From: Penelope pileata | Lineage: Eukaryota > Chordata > Aves > Galliformes > Cracidae | DNA length: 64,000 nt | Reading direction: 5' to 3' | Assembly (NCBI GenBank): GCA_013396635.1 | Contig: WBMW01005156.1 | Span: 520,976 to 584,975, forward strand | Shown: positions 1 through 12,871 of the stretch, piece after piece | How the letters are laid out: every line of letters begins with the position of its first letter | Numbering within the stretch: the first letter of the stretch is position 1 | Notes under the pieces: generated by a model | Told to the model about the DNA's origin: nothing | What the model saw: the letters and a program-made list of their open reading frames with translations, nothing else | The model's database searches: none | Position numbers and translations under genes: made by a program

Positions 1-1858
1 CATCCCTGGGAATTTCAGAGTTAGTGAAGCATAAGCACTGTTAGCATGTGCCACAGTTTAAACTGTTCCTGGAGTGCAGACATCTCACCAGGTTAACTGA
101 TACACAAGTTAGAAGTTCTCAAAGAACTTCCTTGTGTAAAAGACATAATCAAACAGGTTTAATACAAGTGGCTGATTACTCTTTAATTATTCTTGGCCTA
201 CTTATATCCATGATGCTAGAAGCCACTGTTAAATTCAGGGGGACAAATTGCAGGAGCTAAGCTCTAACAGTCTCTGAGGTTAATTCATCAAGCAGCAACT
301 CCAGACAGTTACCTGTAAGCATCAAGGTAGTATTACTCGAAAACGATTATGCTCACTGATGTACTGTTTGCTTCAGTACTGGTACAAATCTATGTTTTTA
401 AAGTTCCTTGTATAACTTTTCTATACTTAAATATAGAATTACCTGAAAAAGTCATTCGTTTTTGAAGCCCTCAGATAATGACTAGCTGATACTCTTTAGA
501 GAATGTAGCGCTTTTAAGTATCTTTTAAGTAGCCCTTCAGATCTGCCTGCCAGTCTACTTTGCTCCTGATTTATTCATAGGAAGAAAAAAACACCTTTGA
601 TTTCTGCTTTTTAAAGCAGAAGATAACCAAACTGATAAGCTTTTCAGAATGTCAGCTAAAATTGATAACATTACTGGGACAAGTCACGTGTATGTTTGTG
701 AAACTGTGTTCTTATTTCAAAGAGTATTGTTTAAAAAAGATTTCCAAATTTTCAGCTCTAAAAAAATCAATGCATGTCCATATTTAATCAGGTAAATTCC
801 CTTCTCTTTTAATCTGATTCTTCCTTCTTCAGACATACAAAATCTGTATCTTCAGAAGGATATTTTCAAACAGTTCTGTGGGATTTCAGGGTTTTTAAAA
901 ACTATTTTCATTAATACTTAACATTTTCATTTTCCCATTATATCCAAAATAGTCACTCCTTCCTATAAATCTATTTCCTCTACAACATACAACAATATTA
1001 AGCGTTAAACAATAGAAGTTTTACAGTTGCCTACCTTTTAAAAACTAGCTGAGGTATTACTATTAATTTGGACCCCACCACAGCTAATCTTTTAGTTCAG
1101 TTGCTTGAGAGCAGTTTTTTTTCCTTTTAATTGCTGAGTCTATCAAGACTGGATGTGCAGCTTGTCTTCTTCAGGCTTTCCTTCAATGACTGCAATACAC
1201 AGCTCTATTAGAAATCTAATATGTGAGTTCCTGAAGACACAGAGAAGCAGGAAATAAGGGACATAAACACAGTCCATACTGATCAGAATCTCTCAAGAAG
1301 CAGTTCTCCGCTTTCTCACTGCAACGGATTAAGCGTGCATCCTCAGGATGTTTCTGCCAAAAAGAAATTATAGTATCTTCTTTCTGAACTTGGCCATCAA
1401 AGATGCATAGTATCAGGCAAAAGACATTAGATCACTCCACTCTGCTCTACAGATTTATGATACTAAGTTGTAGAAGGCAGCAGAAGAAAACTGAGTTTTA
1501 AAGGAAGCATATACAATCTGTCATGGGAATCATTCAAGTTGTCTTTATGCAAGAACCACTCACAGTGGCCATTGATTATATGCTCACAAAGTGTGTAACT
1601 CATTACTGACTAAAGGGTATGAGTGTCAGAATTTATGAACAGGTTGGTGAAAGCATATGGCATGATTTTACTCGTTTTGACTGCTTGCAGAAGCTGTTGA
1701 CAACTCTTAGAAATAATGACAGATTACATAAAACTGCATATTGCAGTTTTATCTTAAGCACATACAGATATATATGTAAACACACCAGCATACGTATACA
1801 ACAGTACATTTATAAGGTTAATACATCACAATAACTTCGTATAGCCTGCATGCCATTA
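1..1858. other. Non-coding AT-rich DNA
   Basis: AT-rich sequence with stops in all frames. The longest open stretches are about 70 codons and show no recognisable domain. I see no repeat with a clear family signature, no promoter and no RNA gene. It is probably intronic or intergenic. Confidence 0.6.
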
Positions 1859-2145
1859 TACAGAATCACAGCGGTTGGAAGGGACCTCTGGAGATCATCT
1901 AGTCCAACCCTCCTGCTAAAGCAGGTTCCCTACAGTAGGGAATACTCATAAAGTAGTCTGTTCCAGTGGTCTGTCACCCTCACAGTAAAGAAGTTTTCTC
2001 GTGTTCAAATGGAACTGTTCCAGTTTGTGCCCATCATGGTCACTCCTTTCACTCTTTTTCCAGTAACTGGACAAAAAAAATGCACCCCAGGATTCCACTG
2101 ACCTTCTTGGCCACAAGGACACAATACTGGCTCAGTTATGACTGT
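1859..2145 (-). mobile_element. CR1 LINE 3' fragment
   Basis: A 5'-truncated chicken-repeat-1 type non-LTR retrotransposon lying on the minus strand. Read on the plus strand it opens with the CR1 hallmark GGTTGGAAGGGACCT and then AGATCATCTAGTCCAACCC. Next come 'CACCCTCACAGTAAAGAAG' and 'TTCCAGTTTGTGCCCAT', which are familiar CR1 3'-region strings. Near 2,085-2,130 the text 'CCCCAGGATTCCACTG..CTTCTTGGCCACAAGG' comes from further upstream in CR1, so the copy seems to carry an internal deletion around 2,070-2,080. No coding capacity remains. The family assignment is secure; the subfamily is not determined. Confidence 0.93.
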
Positions 2146-4310
2146 AGCCATTCTTTCTTCCCTGCCACTAAGCCAACTGAAACTTCCATACTAGACAATG
2201 AAATCAACACAGCTAGCAAATATTTAAGCCTTTTTTTTTTTAAAACATAAGATGACCTAGAATATTCACATAAGAAATAATCAGAATTTCAGTCATATAC
2301 TCAGTAGTCATTTTAGAAGAAAGAAATGAAAGGATCCTACCTTCTCACATATTACATCCAAACATTATCATGCACTATTACATCCTAAGTTAACCCATTC
2401 CAAGAACAGTGAATAAATCAGATTTCACTGGTTCTTCAGTCTGAAAACAAAAATAAAGCAAGTGGTCTAATTAAGTAGAACCATTTATTAAATGAAATAT
2501 AGAATACCTGTAGCTGCTGCAGAGCACTCAGACCTCAATGTTTAGTCCAGGTTAACTTCTCATAGTATGCAACACACCTATAATGTTTTAGTACATTTGA
2601 TATTCAAGGTGTCAAAGAAAAGGTCTGCTCTGCTGATATGTTGCCATAGAATGACCTTCACGTTTGTATAATTTCCTTACTACATTTAGCTCTATTTTGA
2701 ATTCAAATAGTGAGATTACTTTTGCAGTAATTTTTGATTGCACTATACATTTCAGGTTCTTCCTATAACCCTCTCCCTCTGTAATGCCACCTCCCCATCC
2801 CACCATGACCCCAGGGTTCATCTGCCTGTGTTCCAAGGATCCAAGCTGCAAAGTTGCAACAAAGAGCTCTGAGAAATTTTGCAGAAATATACAGTAAAAT
2901 TAGAATAGAATTGCTAAGATGGAATTGCTAACAGTTCAAGAATTCAAGATAAAATAAATCTTAAAGGAAAACAACAGCTAATCTAGGTGGGTGTCCTTGA
3001 GTCACTGAGAGTGTTGACAGTAGGACTGTCAATGTGATTGATTTCAAAGAAGTTGGTAGAAAATGGCAGTTTGTCAACATTGAAGAAACATTCCAGGCAG
3101 TTCTTAGGTGTCACTTCCTCTTGACTGTAGTGCACCTGTTAGGAGGGAGTTCTAGGGTACTTGCCAGGCATAGTGAGCATAACAACGTTTAGCCTAGTAG
3201 CTTGTTTAATCCTAGCTACCTTTGTGAATGCCAGCATAACTGGCTTACTTTTAATTTGTATACATCTTGCTTGTAGTCTCTGCACAAGGTTGAAAATGAC
3301 TAAACAAAAAGACAGCCGCTAACACTCCCAAATAATTCTATCTGCATGGTCAAGTTAGTTCACTCCCAGTTCTGTTGCAGTGTCTGCTCTCTAGATTAAT
3401 GCAAGTTAGTTCACTTGTGGTTTCTCTTCTACTGTGAAGTATTTAACCTTCTAAAAAGAAATCCAGCCACTGTTACCAAGAGATTTCTCCAAAGTCTGTT
3501 GTAGACCAACAGTGTAGATGCCCACTGCACCAGCTAAAGCACGTACCAACCTGGAGAGTCAGTGCAACACGGAAACTCAGCAGTCTCTGTAGTCCTCTCA
3601 CCTTCAAACACCATCACACTTTTTCCACAAAAAAATACAAACACCTACCAAAGCCACACCTGAGAACTGCTCAAAACAAGAAAAAACACAACAACATGTT
3701 TCTGCTGTCACAGGAATTTCAGTCCACACAAATTTGGGTGGCAGTCTTGTTTTTTCCTTACAGTATTCCACAGTGCAAATAGTAGTTTTTCAAAGGTCTG
3801 TATTCTGTGTAGTTGTAAACTGAAAGTTACAAATCAGGCTTAAACCAAGGGCTAAATATACTTCCTCTGAGACATACTAGTTCTTCAAGATACAGGATAA
3901 AATAAATACGTACAGTTTGCTCTGTGGAGAAGAAAATACCTGATTATGAAACCTATCTGCTACCTCTGCTTCCTCTTCTGCAACTGGTACTTGACAAGAT
4001 CAATGATGTCGCCGTCCATCCCCCACAATATGCTCATATAAAGAGTATCCAAATAATGATTATAATGTGTATGATAGGTTATTGGCATATACTGCATAAT
4101 TGTTGTCTATATCCAGCATTTATTTTTAAGTTCTCATGATCAAAAATTGTACCATATATAGACTTGCCAATGATGAATATGAATTACTGAAAAGCAAATA
4201 AAAGAAACCCAGCTACTATTCAGCATCTTCTGTTTTATATGAAAGAGACAACTTCCATTCCCTTTAGGCAGCAACATGAAGGAAGACATCAAGCTCTTAG
4301 CACACTGTTG
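2146..4310. other. Non-coding DNA with a spaced 14-bp direct repeat
   Basis: No gene is visible. The only local structure I note is the exact repeat CAAGTTAGTTCACT at 3,351-3,364 and again at 3,402-3,415, 51 bases apart. The 3.0-3.7 kb part is less AT-rich than its surroundings but shows no open frame of note. Confidence 0.5.
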
Positions 4311-4640
4311 CATCACAAAAAGCTGGTGTTGGAAGGTACCCCTGGTCTAATCTTCTGTTGAAAGCAAACTATCCAGGGTCCTGTCAGACTCAGAGCTCAT
4401 TTCCAGAAAGGAGAATTCCACCAGTTCTCTATGCAAGCTGCAGCTCATTCTCACAGTCTCATACCTAGACATAATTTCCCGTGAAACATCATGTGCCTGT
4501 TTTCCTTCTCCTATCACTGCATATAATCATGAAGAGAAAACCTCCATTTTCTCTTTAAACGCTTTTTACTTATTGGATGACTCTGTCTAGCTCCTCTCTG
4601 TTGGGGTCTGAGCCTCTTCTCCAGGCTAGGAAAAAAAAAA
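4311..4640 (-). mobile_element. Diverged CR1 LINE fragment
   Basis: An older CR1 copy in minus orientation. Plus-strand order follows CR1: 'GTTGGAAGGTACCCCTGGTCTAATC' close to the 3' end, then 'CCTATCACTGCATATAATCATGA', and finally 'GAGCCTCTTCTCCAGGCTAGG' near 4,609-4,630. Spacing and order fit the CR1 3' region, but the bases differ from it far more than in the 1.86 kb copy, so this insertion should be much older. The open frames over it on both strands (about 75-92 codons) are incidental. Confidence 0.72.
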
Positions 4641-5112
4641 TCCAGCAATACTTTCTTCAAATGTTGAGTTCTGCAGCTCTGTTGAAACAACACCATGCTC
4701 CAGCCTTGTCTCTTGGTGTAGTCGCTCAAGTCAGAGTCACAGTTTTCAGTCAACTCCTCTCTTGCCTCATCCCACCAAAAACAAACAAACAAAAAGGTCT
4801 TTGAAAATAAATGGAGTCAGAGGTATCCAGCAAGGTTTTCTCTTCTCTTCTTTAGTTTTTCTGACCTTTTAATATCACCAGATCCATTCAGATAGGGCAC
4901 TCAAGTAAACCCACACTAGCAAGTTAGCACATGTTTTTAGTACCCATTTGTCTTGTCTTAAAGTCTTGCCGAATGCACTCAAGATTACCACTGGTACATA
5001 AAGTGAAATGTAGATATGCTGTCGTTGAAATATAATAGATAAGTGAAACTCCAGTCTTCTGTTGCACTTAGTCTGCAACTTCCTTGAAATCTGTTTAGCT
5101 TTCCAAAGTGAC

Positions 5113-5188
5113 ATGGATGACGATGATGATCTCTTGGACTCTATGATATCTAGAGGTCCCTTCCAACTCCTACAATTCTTATATACGA
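5113..5188 (+). mobile_element. CR1 LINE 3' tail
   Basis: A short CR1 end in plus orientation. It reads GATGATCTCTTGGACTC, then TAGAGGTCCCTTCCAACTCC, then TACAATTCTTATA, which matches the usual CR1 terminus just before its octamer tail. The tail itself has decayed. The exact 5' break is uncertain by 10-20 bases. Confidence 0.8.
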
Positions 5189-7342
5189 TATGCATGATGA
5201 TGGATGAAGCAAATATTTGCAAGAACAAATTCACAGGGGTAGTCCCCTGGCTTGCATTCAAACGGTAAATTATAGGCATCTACTAAAATCACTGTGGATT
5301 TTGCTAAAAACTTAGAAATCCACAATAATTTTAAATAATATTATGGACCTAAGTGCAAAATGCCAATTAGACAATACACAATAGTAGACATTAATTTTAA
5401 CTATTAATATTATACATTATTTAGTCATCTAACGACAGAAGTAGAAGCAATATTGTAAAATAATTCCAAAACGCAATTGAAACAAGAAACACTGCTCTGG
5501 ATCCTTATGTCTTCAGTGTATTTACTAGAAATACTATTACACTGTAAAAATGAAAGATGAACCTAAAAAGATAATGGTGTTTCCCCTCTATCCCTATGCA
5601 CACTTTGTCAAATCCAAAGCAGATGCCTACCCAGAATTTTGGAAAATTCTGATGTCTCTGTTATCCAGCAACAGTCTCAATGATACTTACATAATATAAC
5701 AGAACTTCTCTTGCATTATCACAACTAGCCTGTGACAGAGGCAAAATTATCTTGGGATCACTTTTTAAAAGCTCCTGAAAAAGTCACCTTTGAGTGACAA
5801 CCAGTCTTATTAACATTCAGAATACTTTGTAGTTTATCCTTTTATTGATTGTAAGCAATGATCACCATATCTTCAGTTCTCACTCAACATTTGTAATAGG
5901 TACATTAGTTTCAAATGGAAACTGGCTGGCACACTTTTCGTGTTAATATTTTAAGGCTCCCTGCCGTCCTGGATTTTTTCTTTCCACTTAACTAAGCCCT
6001 CATGCAAAGTGTAATGTTCATGTAAGAAAAGCGCATAACCTGAAACAGTAAGACAAAACTCCTTCCCAAACTTCCAAATTTGATTCTTTAAAGTTCTATT
6101 CCACTGTCCTTATAAGTACTTGCAGTTCTGGATACAGCACAGTGATGCCTCACAATCCTTTAATACCTGTTCCCAACACAAATGCAAGTCATCATTTTAC
6201 TTAACACAAATACAGATGTAGTGAGACAGATGAATTTTATGAAGACTGTGCTCATTCATCTTAAAAGCACAGTTTAGCCCATTATTGCTATAAAGAGAAA
6301 TAAAAATGCTAAGTACTGTTTGTTACAGCTTATGAGCTGAACTTCTTTTTTGTTTTGGTAATTAGATAAAATCATCTTGCTTTGAATTTGAAGCTTAAGC
6401 AAATACAAATGTCCAGATATTTATATCACACAGAAATGCAGCACAATTAGCATTCCAATCTTTTAGCATTCCACCTCTGTTTTCAAATATGAAATGTAAG
6501 TAAGTTTCTAATGAACCAAAAAAAAGTCTGTAGCTTCAGGTTAAACAGTTGGATAAAGAATTAATCTAAGAGTTTTATGAATATTCATAAGTGTATTTAA
6601 TAAGAAAAAAATGTACAGAAAAAGACAGCTGGCCATTTAATTTACTCTGTTCCTCACTGGAATAATACTGACAACAACTATGTTGGCATCATGAGAAAAA
6701 AGCAGTAAAGTCAGACAGAAAAGCCAAGCAGGTTGCAGAATAATAAAAATATATTAGTGGTAACTGAGCAATTGGTCATATTAAATATGCAAGTTATTCT
6801 TGCTTCTGCTCTGCTGTATGTGCCATGACTGTGAACAAATGGACAGTAAATATATTTCCCCCCATCCATGAACCATTATAAAATATAAAAGAGACTCACT
6901 GTAATTACTCACTGTAATAATTACTTACTGTAGTTTAGTGAGAGGGACACACATTAGCACCACGGAGTTTAGATGTATATGTTTATTTCAATTTCAGATT
7001 ATGTTGCTTTTCTTTGCAAATTTTTGGCTTGAAGGAAGATAATTGTCTGGATAAAGTAGAGGCCTCTGATGGGACTGCCACCATGTGGGTTCCCTACCAT
7101 AATTTTTCTTTTCTTATGTTTTATTAGCAGATTGCTAAGTGTTATCATTCAGCAAGAAAACAGTAGAGAAATATTTCCCCAATATTTTTCCCAGTCAGAT
7201 ATGTTTGTTCAATCTACATAGTTATTTGAACTCTGAAATACCACACTAACTTTGTGATCCAATTCAAGTTCTCCACTAGTCAAAATTAAAACTGTGAAAC
7301 CTTGCAATATATTAAATTTTAAAGATTCTGTTTCCATGGGGG
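5189..7342. other. Non-coding AT-rich DNA
   Basis: No gene or recognised repeat. Small structures are a perfect 9-bp inverted repeat CAGAATTTT/AAAATTCTG at 5,633-5,652 with a 2-base spacer, and an imperfect tandem of ACTCACTGTAATT units at about 6,894-6,932. Confidence 0.5.
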
Positions 7343-7723
7343 CTGCTGTGAAAGTAACACTTCCTATTTTATTGTGTTGGTCTGTCAGAGGTGGATGTTG
7401 GTGGTATGGCAGTAGAGGTTGAACCTTCCCGACAATGTTCCGTTTCATTTTGTTGCTGTGCAACAGATGGCAGCAGAGGGGCACTCTGACACAAAAGTGT
7501 ATGATGCAAACGGGTGTCACTGAATTCCTCCATGTGGAAAAAATGGCACCCATTGCCATTCACACTTGAATGTTTATGGAGACCAAACAGTGAATATGAG
7601 CACAGTGAGGCAGTGGGTGATGTGTTTCAGCAGCGGCAGCAGTGGTGTGAAAGACAAGCCACATTTCAGACAGCCATGCAGATTTTTATAAGTATGGCAT
7701 GCAGGCTATAGTTCACCACTGGC

Positions 7724-7771
7724 AAAAAAAAAAAAAAAAAAAAAAAGAAAAAAAGAAAAAAAAAAATTAAA
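7724..7771. repeat. Poly-A tract beside assembly gap
   Basis: An almost pure A-run with a few G interruptions and a TTAAA end, sitting inside the mariner copy. It probably expanded from a short A-run in the element and would explain why assembly failed next to it. Confidence 0.9.
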
Positions 7772-7800
7772 NNNNNNNNNNNNNNNNNNNNNNNNNNNNN
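7772..7800. other. Assembly gap (29 N)
   Basis: Twenty-nine Ns directly after the A-rich run. The true length is unknown. Translations that cross it are artefacts. Confidence 0.98.
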
Positions 7801-10567
7801 AGTGAAAAAGGAAAAAAAAACATTGACAATGGTGGGGACCATTTTGAAAAATACTGTTTTGTAGCTGAGAATTTGCTCTATCAAATAGTGTTATTGTGCC
7901 CTTTGTACCTGTTGTAATTTCCATGGAAATAAGTAGGAAGCATTACTTTCAGAATGACTTATGTATGAAGTGTGTAATATGCTGTGATAATCGAAAGACA
8001 GCTTAAATACTTTAGTAAACTTTCTTCTGAAGCTATATATTCTTCGTGTACAATAGCTGACATTTGCTAATAATGACTAAATGCCAGATCTTTCATCCCA
8101 GGCTCTGACACTGAATACCTGCGTGTCTAGACCTTAACAATCAACACGTGGTGTTTCCTGAGCTGAGATCCAGATTCTAGTTCCTTCTCACAAGGCTGAA
8201 TTTTTTTTTGCCCAATAACATTCCAATGAAAAAACCAAAAAGCATAAGTGATCTAGTGACACACCCAAGAACTCCTCTCATATTCACTACATTACGGAGT
8301 AATGCTCTTTATTTCCATTTCTCTCTCAAAATCACTTGTTTCACAGCAACAGAACTACATAACCTGCTCTTTCTGTAGGACACACAAGTTATTAACTTAG
8401 TTCCTTCAGAAGATGGTAGACTGAAAGATTGGCATTTCCGTTGTCTGTGCAGGTGCCCCAAGCACTGTCCGCAATCACTATCACTGCCCTTCCAAAGACA
8501 ATAAGCTCCTCTCACTTACGTGTTTACTCCTAGAAAAAGAATGCCAGATTTATGGCTCCTGACTGAAGGGAGACTTTGCTCAACTCAGTATTTTCAGCCC
8601 TGAAGAGATGTGAGATTTCAGACAAAGCACTGTACAGCTTGCATTATTTTCTACTGACCAGCTCCATGTAAGCTTTTCCATGAACGTGCAGTCCTCTATC
8701 ATACCTCAAAAGACAGTTTCTCTGTGAAGCACAGAGAGCTGGAGTGCTCTAACTAGGCAGACTGGATTGATCTGCACAATTGTACTAAATTAAAATGCAT
8801 ATCTAACCATGCTTAGTATAGCCAGAAAAATTCAGACCATACACTGCACAGGCAGCTACTGACAAAATATTTAAATACTAGGAATGGGCATCTTCAGCAC
8901 AAATCCAAATGCTAGCTTTAGCACAATATTAGATGAGGAAAACAAAGAAGTGCAGGAAGAAAAATGTCTTGTAAAACAGTATTAAGAGCGACAGTACGAA
9001 GAGCACCTTGTAAACGAGAGACTTAACCATTCAGATCGTAAAGTAGATTAAATTAGCTTCCCAAATCAACACAGTAGTGCTCTTACCATTAACCCATAGA
9101 GCAAGCATCAGTGACAGACTGCAGGGGCTACAGAGCCACTCACCACCTGACTACAGTCTAGAAGGTTTTCCTTTATGTGAGTCACAAAATCAATTCACTA
9201 CAGTGCTGGATTTCAACCAAACAACTGGCCTACCTAAGAAAAGTTCTCACAATAAAGCACCTTTGTATGATAATTGAGCTCCAAGATAAGATATATGACT
9301 ATTACATAAAGCGATTATTAACTATGGGAAGCCTTCAATTTAGTAGAAAATTACTTTGTATAAGAGCTTTCCAGAGCCAGTGACAAAAGGTTATGTTTAG
9401 CTCTCTTAACACATAGTAAAAGAGAATGAGGCTTCCATTGGTGTCCTGTATATCAATTCATCAAACAATGGAAAGAAAAAATCTCATGGTAAAACTCTTT
9501 CCACAGCTTTTCACATTCTGTCCGAGAGGTAATTTACCCCAGAAGTGTACTGGAAAGAAAATGAGTGTAATCTGAAATTCACTGACAGTACTACTTTTCT
9601 CAACAGTTACACATTTAAACTGCGAAGGTTTAACATTAGCAAAGATCCAAAATTCACTGAAAGAGCAAGAAGTTAATACTCTAATTTCCACTGATAACTG
9701 TAAAAATGACTCAGAAATAAAATTTCAGACAAAAACTAGAGAAAGATGAGATCCTCTTCTCCAGCCATTTGAAGATCATTATGAATTATTTTTTTACCAA
9801 TTTATTACAGAAATTAAAATATAGAGAATAAACAGAACAATAAAACAATCAGCTAATTGAATCTAAGAACAGATTTCAAGGTACTTGTCATTTTGAAAGT
9901 GTACGAAGGTTTTGAATTTAAAACTGAATTGAAACAAGTAGTAGCAAATTATAGATATACTTCACAAAAAAAAAACTAAGGTGCCACAGTCCGCTTATAG
10001 AAGAATAGCGATTTTTTCAGCATTTGAGAACACTCATGCCAAACAGTTAAGTTCAGCAAGATTCACGTTTTACCAGCTATTCTTGCACTGTAAGTTCACA
10101 CATGGATTTTATACTTTTGTAGTTGCAAAAAAAATGGAGACAGAATCCTTCAGCATACAGTGGATTACCTTACATTCTAAGTAGTGCACACCTTACAGCC
10201 CCTATTCAATGGAGAACTAGCGTTACTATTTTCCAAATTTTCCAAGTTTCTCTTTATATAAAGGGTCTCCATGTAAAGTGATTTTCACTTTTGCCAGGTA
10301 GTATTTTCATAATTCAAAACATCTGTTTGCAGAAACAGTAAATAATTCTGAAGGATCTAAAATTAAATTTATTCAAATGTCATAAGAAATACCTGGTACT
10401 AGAAAGAACCACATAATAATCTTAGCTTTAACAGCAAAACCATATGTACTACCAAAAGAAGAATGAACATATGTAAAAAACCAAGTTATTACCTTACCAT
10501 TTTTTTCCAAGTACATGTTTTTTCAGAATTCTGGAAGAGATGTATTTTTAAATTGATATTATAATTA

Positions 10568-10606
10568 CAGTATTTTTTTTATTATTTATTTTTTTTTTTT
10601 TAAAAA
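10568..10606. repeat. T-rich tract
   Basis: Runs of T with ATT interruptions, ending in TTTAAAAAG. Low-complexity DNA only. Confidence 0.75.
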
Positions 10607-11383
10607 GTGTACTCGCATTTACATGTTTTTAACTGGCTGGAATGTGCACGTGTATTAGCAAAATTGGGTCCTATGATTCTTTATTATCATTCAAAGATGA
10701 TAGAAAATTAACAACTATAATTGAAGGTTATCCATTCTGTAACCACAACATACAACTGGAAATAGCAGACCTTTGTTTCAAAAGCATAGAGTTCTATTCA
10801 TGCAAAATAAAGCAATGCATTGAACAGTTGCCATCTTTGAACTACTACATTTGTCTCAACTTGGAGTTTAGCTTTAAAGTTCACCAAAATTTACCAAAAA
10901 GTTCCATGCAAGACAAAGCATTTTATCGCAAACCCTACCCAGATAAAGAAAAAAAGATAAAGATTTGCCAAATGTACACAGTATTTTCAACAAGAATTGT
11001 GTTGGCTTTTGTTTCCTCCAGTTTTCCTAGTTCGTCTCTGAGGCTCAGAAAAACAAGAACTCATTTGAAATTATTATAAATAAAAACCTCTAGCCAGTTC
11101 TTATTGCCCAAATGGACCTAATGATAAAAACAGAAACAGAAGGTGAGAGGGCTCAAAGCAAAAAATACTGTTACAAGTGGAAACAATGAAATTGCGCCTA
11201 CTAATCACAGAGTCAACCTTACAGGTTTTCTTCAGTTTTATACCAGTTTATTTAAATATATAAGAATGGTTGACCAGAGCACATTGCACTGAAAAAATGT
11301 GTAACCTCACTTAGATCTTTCATTTGTTTATAATCCTTCGGAGAAAATCTAGAAAAAATAGAGATTACAATGTAATACCCAAG

Positions 11384-11402
11384 AAAAAAAAAAAAAAAAA
11401 AA
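11384..11402. repeat. Poly-A tract
   Basis: Nineteen or so consecutive A bases. No retrotransposon body is recognisable next to it. Confidence 0.9.
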
Positions 11403-12852
11403 TCAATGGTGCACCAGAAAACAAAAAGTTTTATCTTCCAGTCCCATATAGCTTAGCATTTATCATTTTCACAGTGGATTCCTGCTCTAATACAGTAATG
11501 AAATATGTACATATACCTAATAATAATTAAAAGGAGACAAATAGGGACATGGATTTGGTGGACTTTTTAATTTATTTTGCATTGTTTCAAATTAAGATAG
11601 AATAGAACCAGAGATAGTTTCATGAAGAAAATCCTGGGAGAAAGAAACTGAAAAGAACAAGACATAGTGTAAGTCAAGTATGAAAAGGATGTTTTGAACA
11701 GCTTTGCACCAGCAGGCAGCATATCCAAAGTATATGCTCTATATACGTTAACAACTCTCCAATCATGTAAATCCTTCGATTACCAGGGAGTTAGAATTAA
11801 ATCAACCTCAAAAAGATACTTGCATTTAATCATTTTCACAGCAGTAACAAAACCAGAATATTTAATAAAGAGGACCTATCATCTGTAATATACAATGCAT
11901 CTTGTAACATTTGCCCAAGGAAAATGTTTTGAGGAACAGAGAACAAGTTGAAGTAGCAAATTCACAGAAAACAAAGATAAAATTTTTACTTTTCAGCGTC
12001 ACGCATTCCTGTATTCCTTTGCAAAAATGATTACATAGGATAACAGACTGATGTTTGATTTTGAGAAAGTGCAGGTATTACATAACAAAATCTTTAAACA
12101 TCTAGGAGATAAAGTTAATCCTGAATTTAGCCATCCAAGTTTGGTATTATTCTCTGTAGATGGTAAAAGTACTGGCTTCACTAAATGATTAGATAGATTG
12201 CTCTTTTGTTTGTTTTTGTTTTTTTTAAATGAAGTTCATAGATCATAGAGATTCAAATCATAGAGATTTGAATGCTAGGTCCTGAAATACACACATTTTC
12301 TCCCCATGAACCAATATTTCTTCTACGATTACGGAGGCCATTTAAACAAAAAAATATCTAATGACAGCTCAATTTTAGTTGTGGGTCCCCTCAGAGTCCA
12401 GCCTCAGCAAGCTTTAAACACAGACATGCTCAGTCATTCATCATGTTGGGGGTACTGAAGGAAAGTGTTTGCGAAATACGAGGTAACTTCAGAGTGCTTT
12501 TTTGTTTTACTAGGGCTGAACTTCTAGCTCAACACGCATTATTTTCTACAGCTTGCATTTTCCTGTACATGTTATGTCACTAGATCCTTTACAAACATGA
12601 TAGGCATTTCAATAATGCTGTTATCTAATAAGTATGAATCTCTTCACCACAGTGAAGAAATAAAAACAAGGTATTCACTGAAATGCAAATTGACATTGAA
12701 CTTAGAAGTAGCCTCCCAGAAGTAAGATTGAGATGGATTACCATGACAATGATGAAATATAGCCTTATACCCATGTATCCCATTTGCATCTTTTCCCTGG
12801 GTAAGTTAACAAGCTTTTCCATGTAGCTAACACTTCTCTGGCTTCAAACAAG

Positions 12853-12871
12853 CAACAACAACAACAACAAA
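12853..12871. repeat. (CAA)n microsatellite
   Basis: Six CAA units in a row, a short trinucleotide repeat likely to vary in length between individuals. Confidence 0.9.

Larger units (their letters stand above)
7343..7959 (+). mobile_element. Mariner deletion derivative (bird Galluhop-like)
   Basis: A Tc1/mariner-family DNA transposon copy too short (about 620 bp) for a full transposase. Imperfect terminal inverted repeats are visible: CTGTGAAAGTAACACTTCCTA at 7,346-7,366 against the reverse complement of 7,935-7,955, TTCTGAAAGTAATGCTTCCTA. Within it, the plus-strand frame around 7,593-7,690 reads NMSTVRQWVMCFSSGSSGVK, followed by DKPHFRQPC and then a stop. This is the second helix-turn-helix region of a mariner transposase. 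The sequence upstream reads VYGDQTVNMSTV in the same frame but has an earlier stop. The catalytic DDD region is missing, so this is a non-autonomous copy. A long A-run and the assembly gap lie inside it. The link to the Galluhop-type bird mariner is from memory of such copies and needs a library search. Confidence 0.8.

Noticed and set aside
5633..5652. 9-bp inverted repeat CAGAATTTT/AAAATTCTG
   Set aside because: Short, AT-rich palindromes like this are frequent in such DNA.
7666..7924. Minus-strand frames with Phe-rich runs and X residues
   Set aside because: Translation of the poly-A tract and the assembly gap inside the mariner copy.
10642..11079. 145-codon plus-strand open frame
   Set aside because: No ATG at the called start, no domain, AT-driven residue use; one such frame is expected by chance in a window this long.
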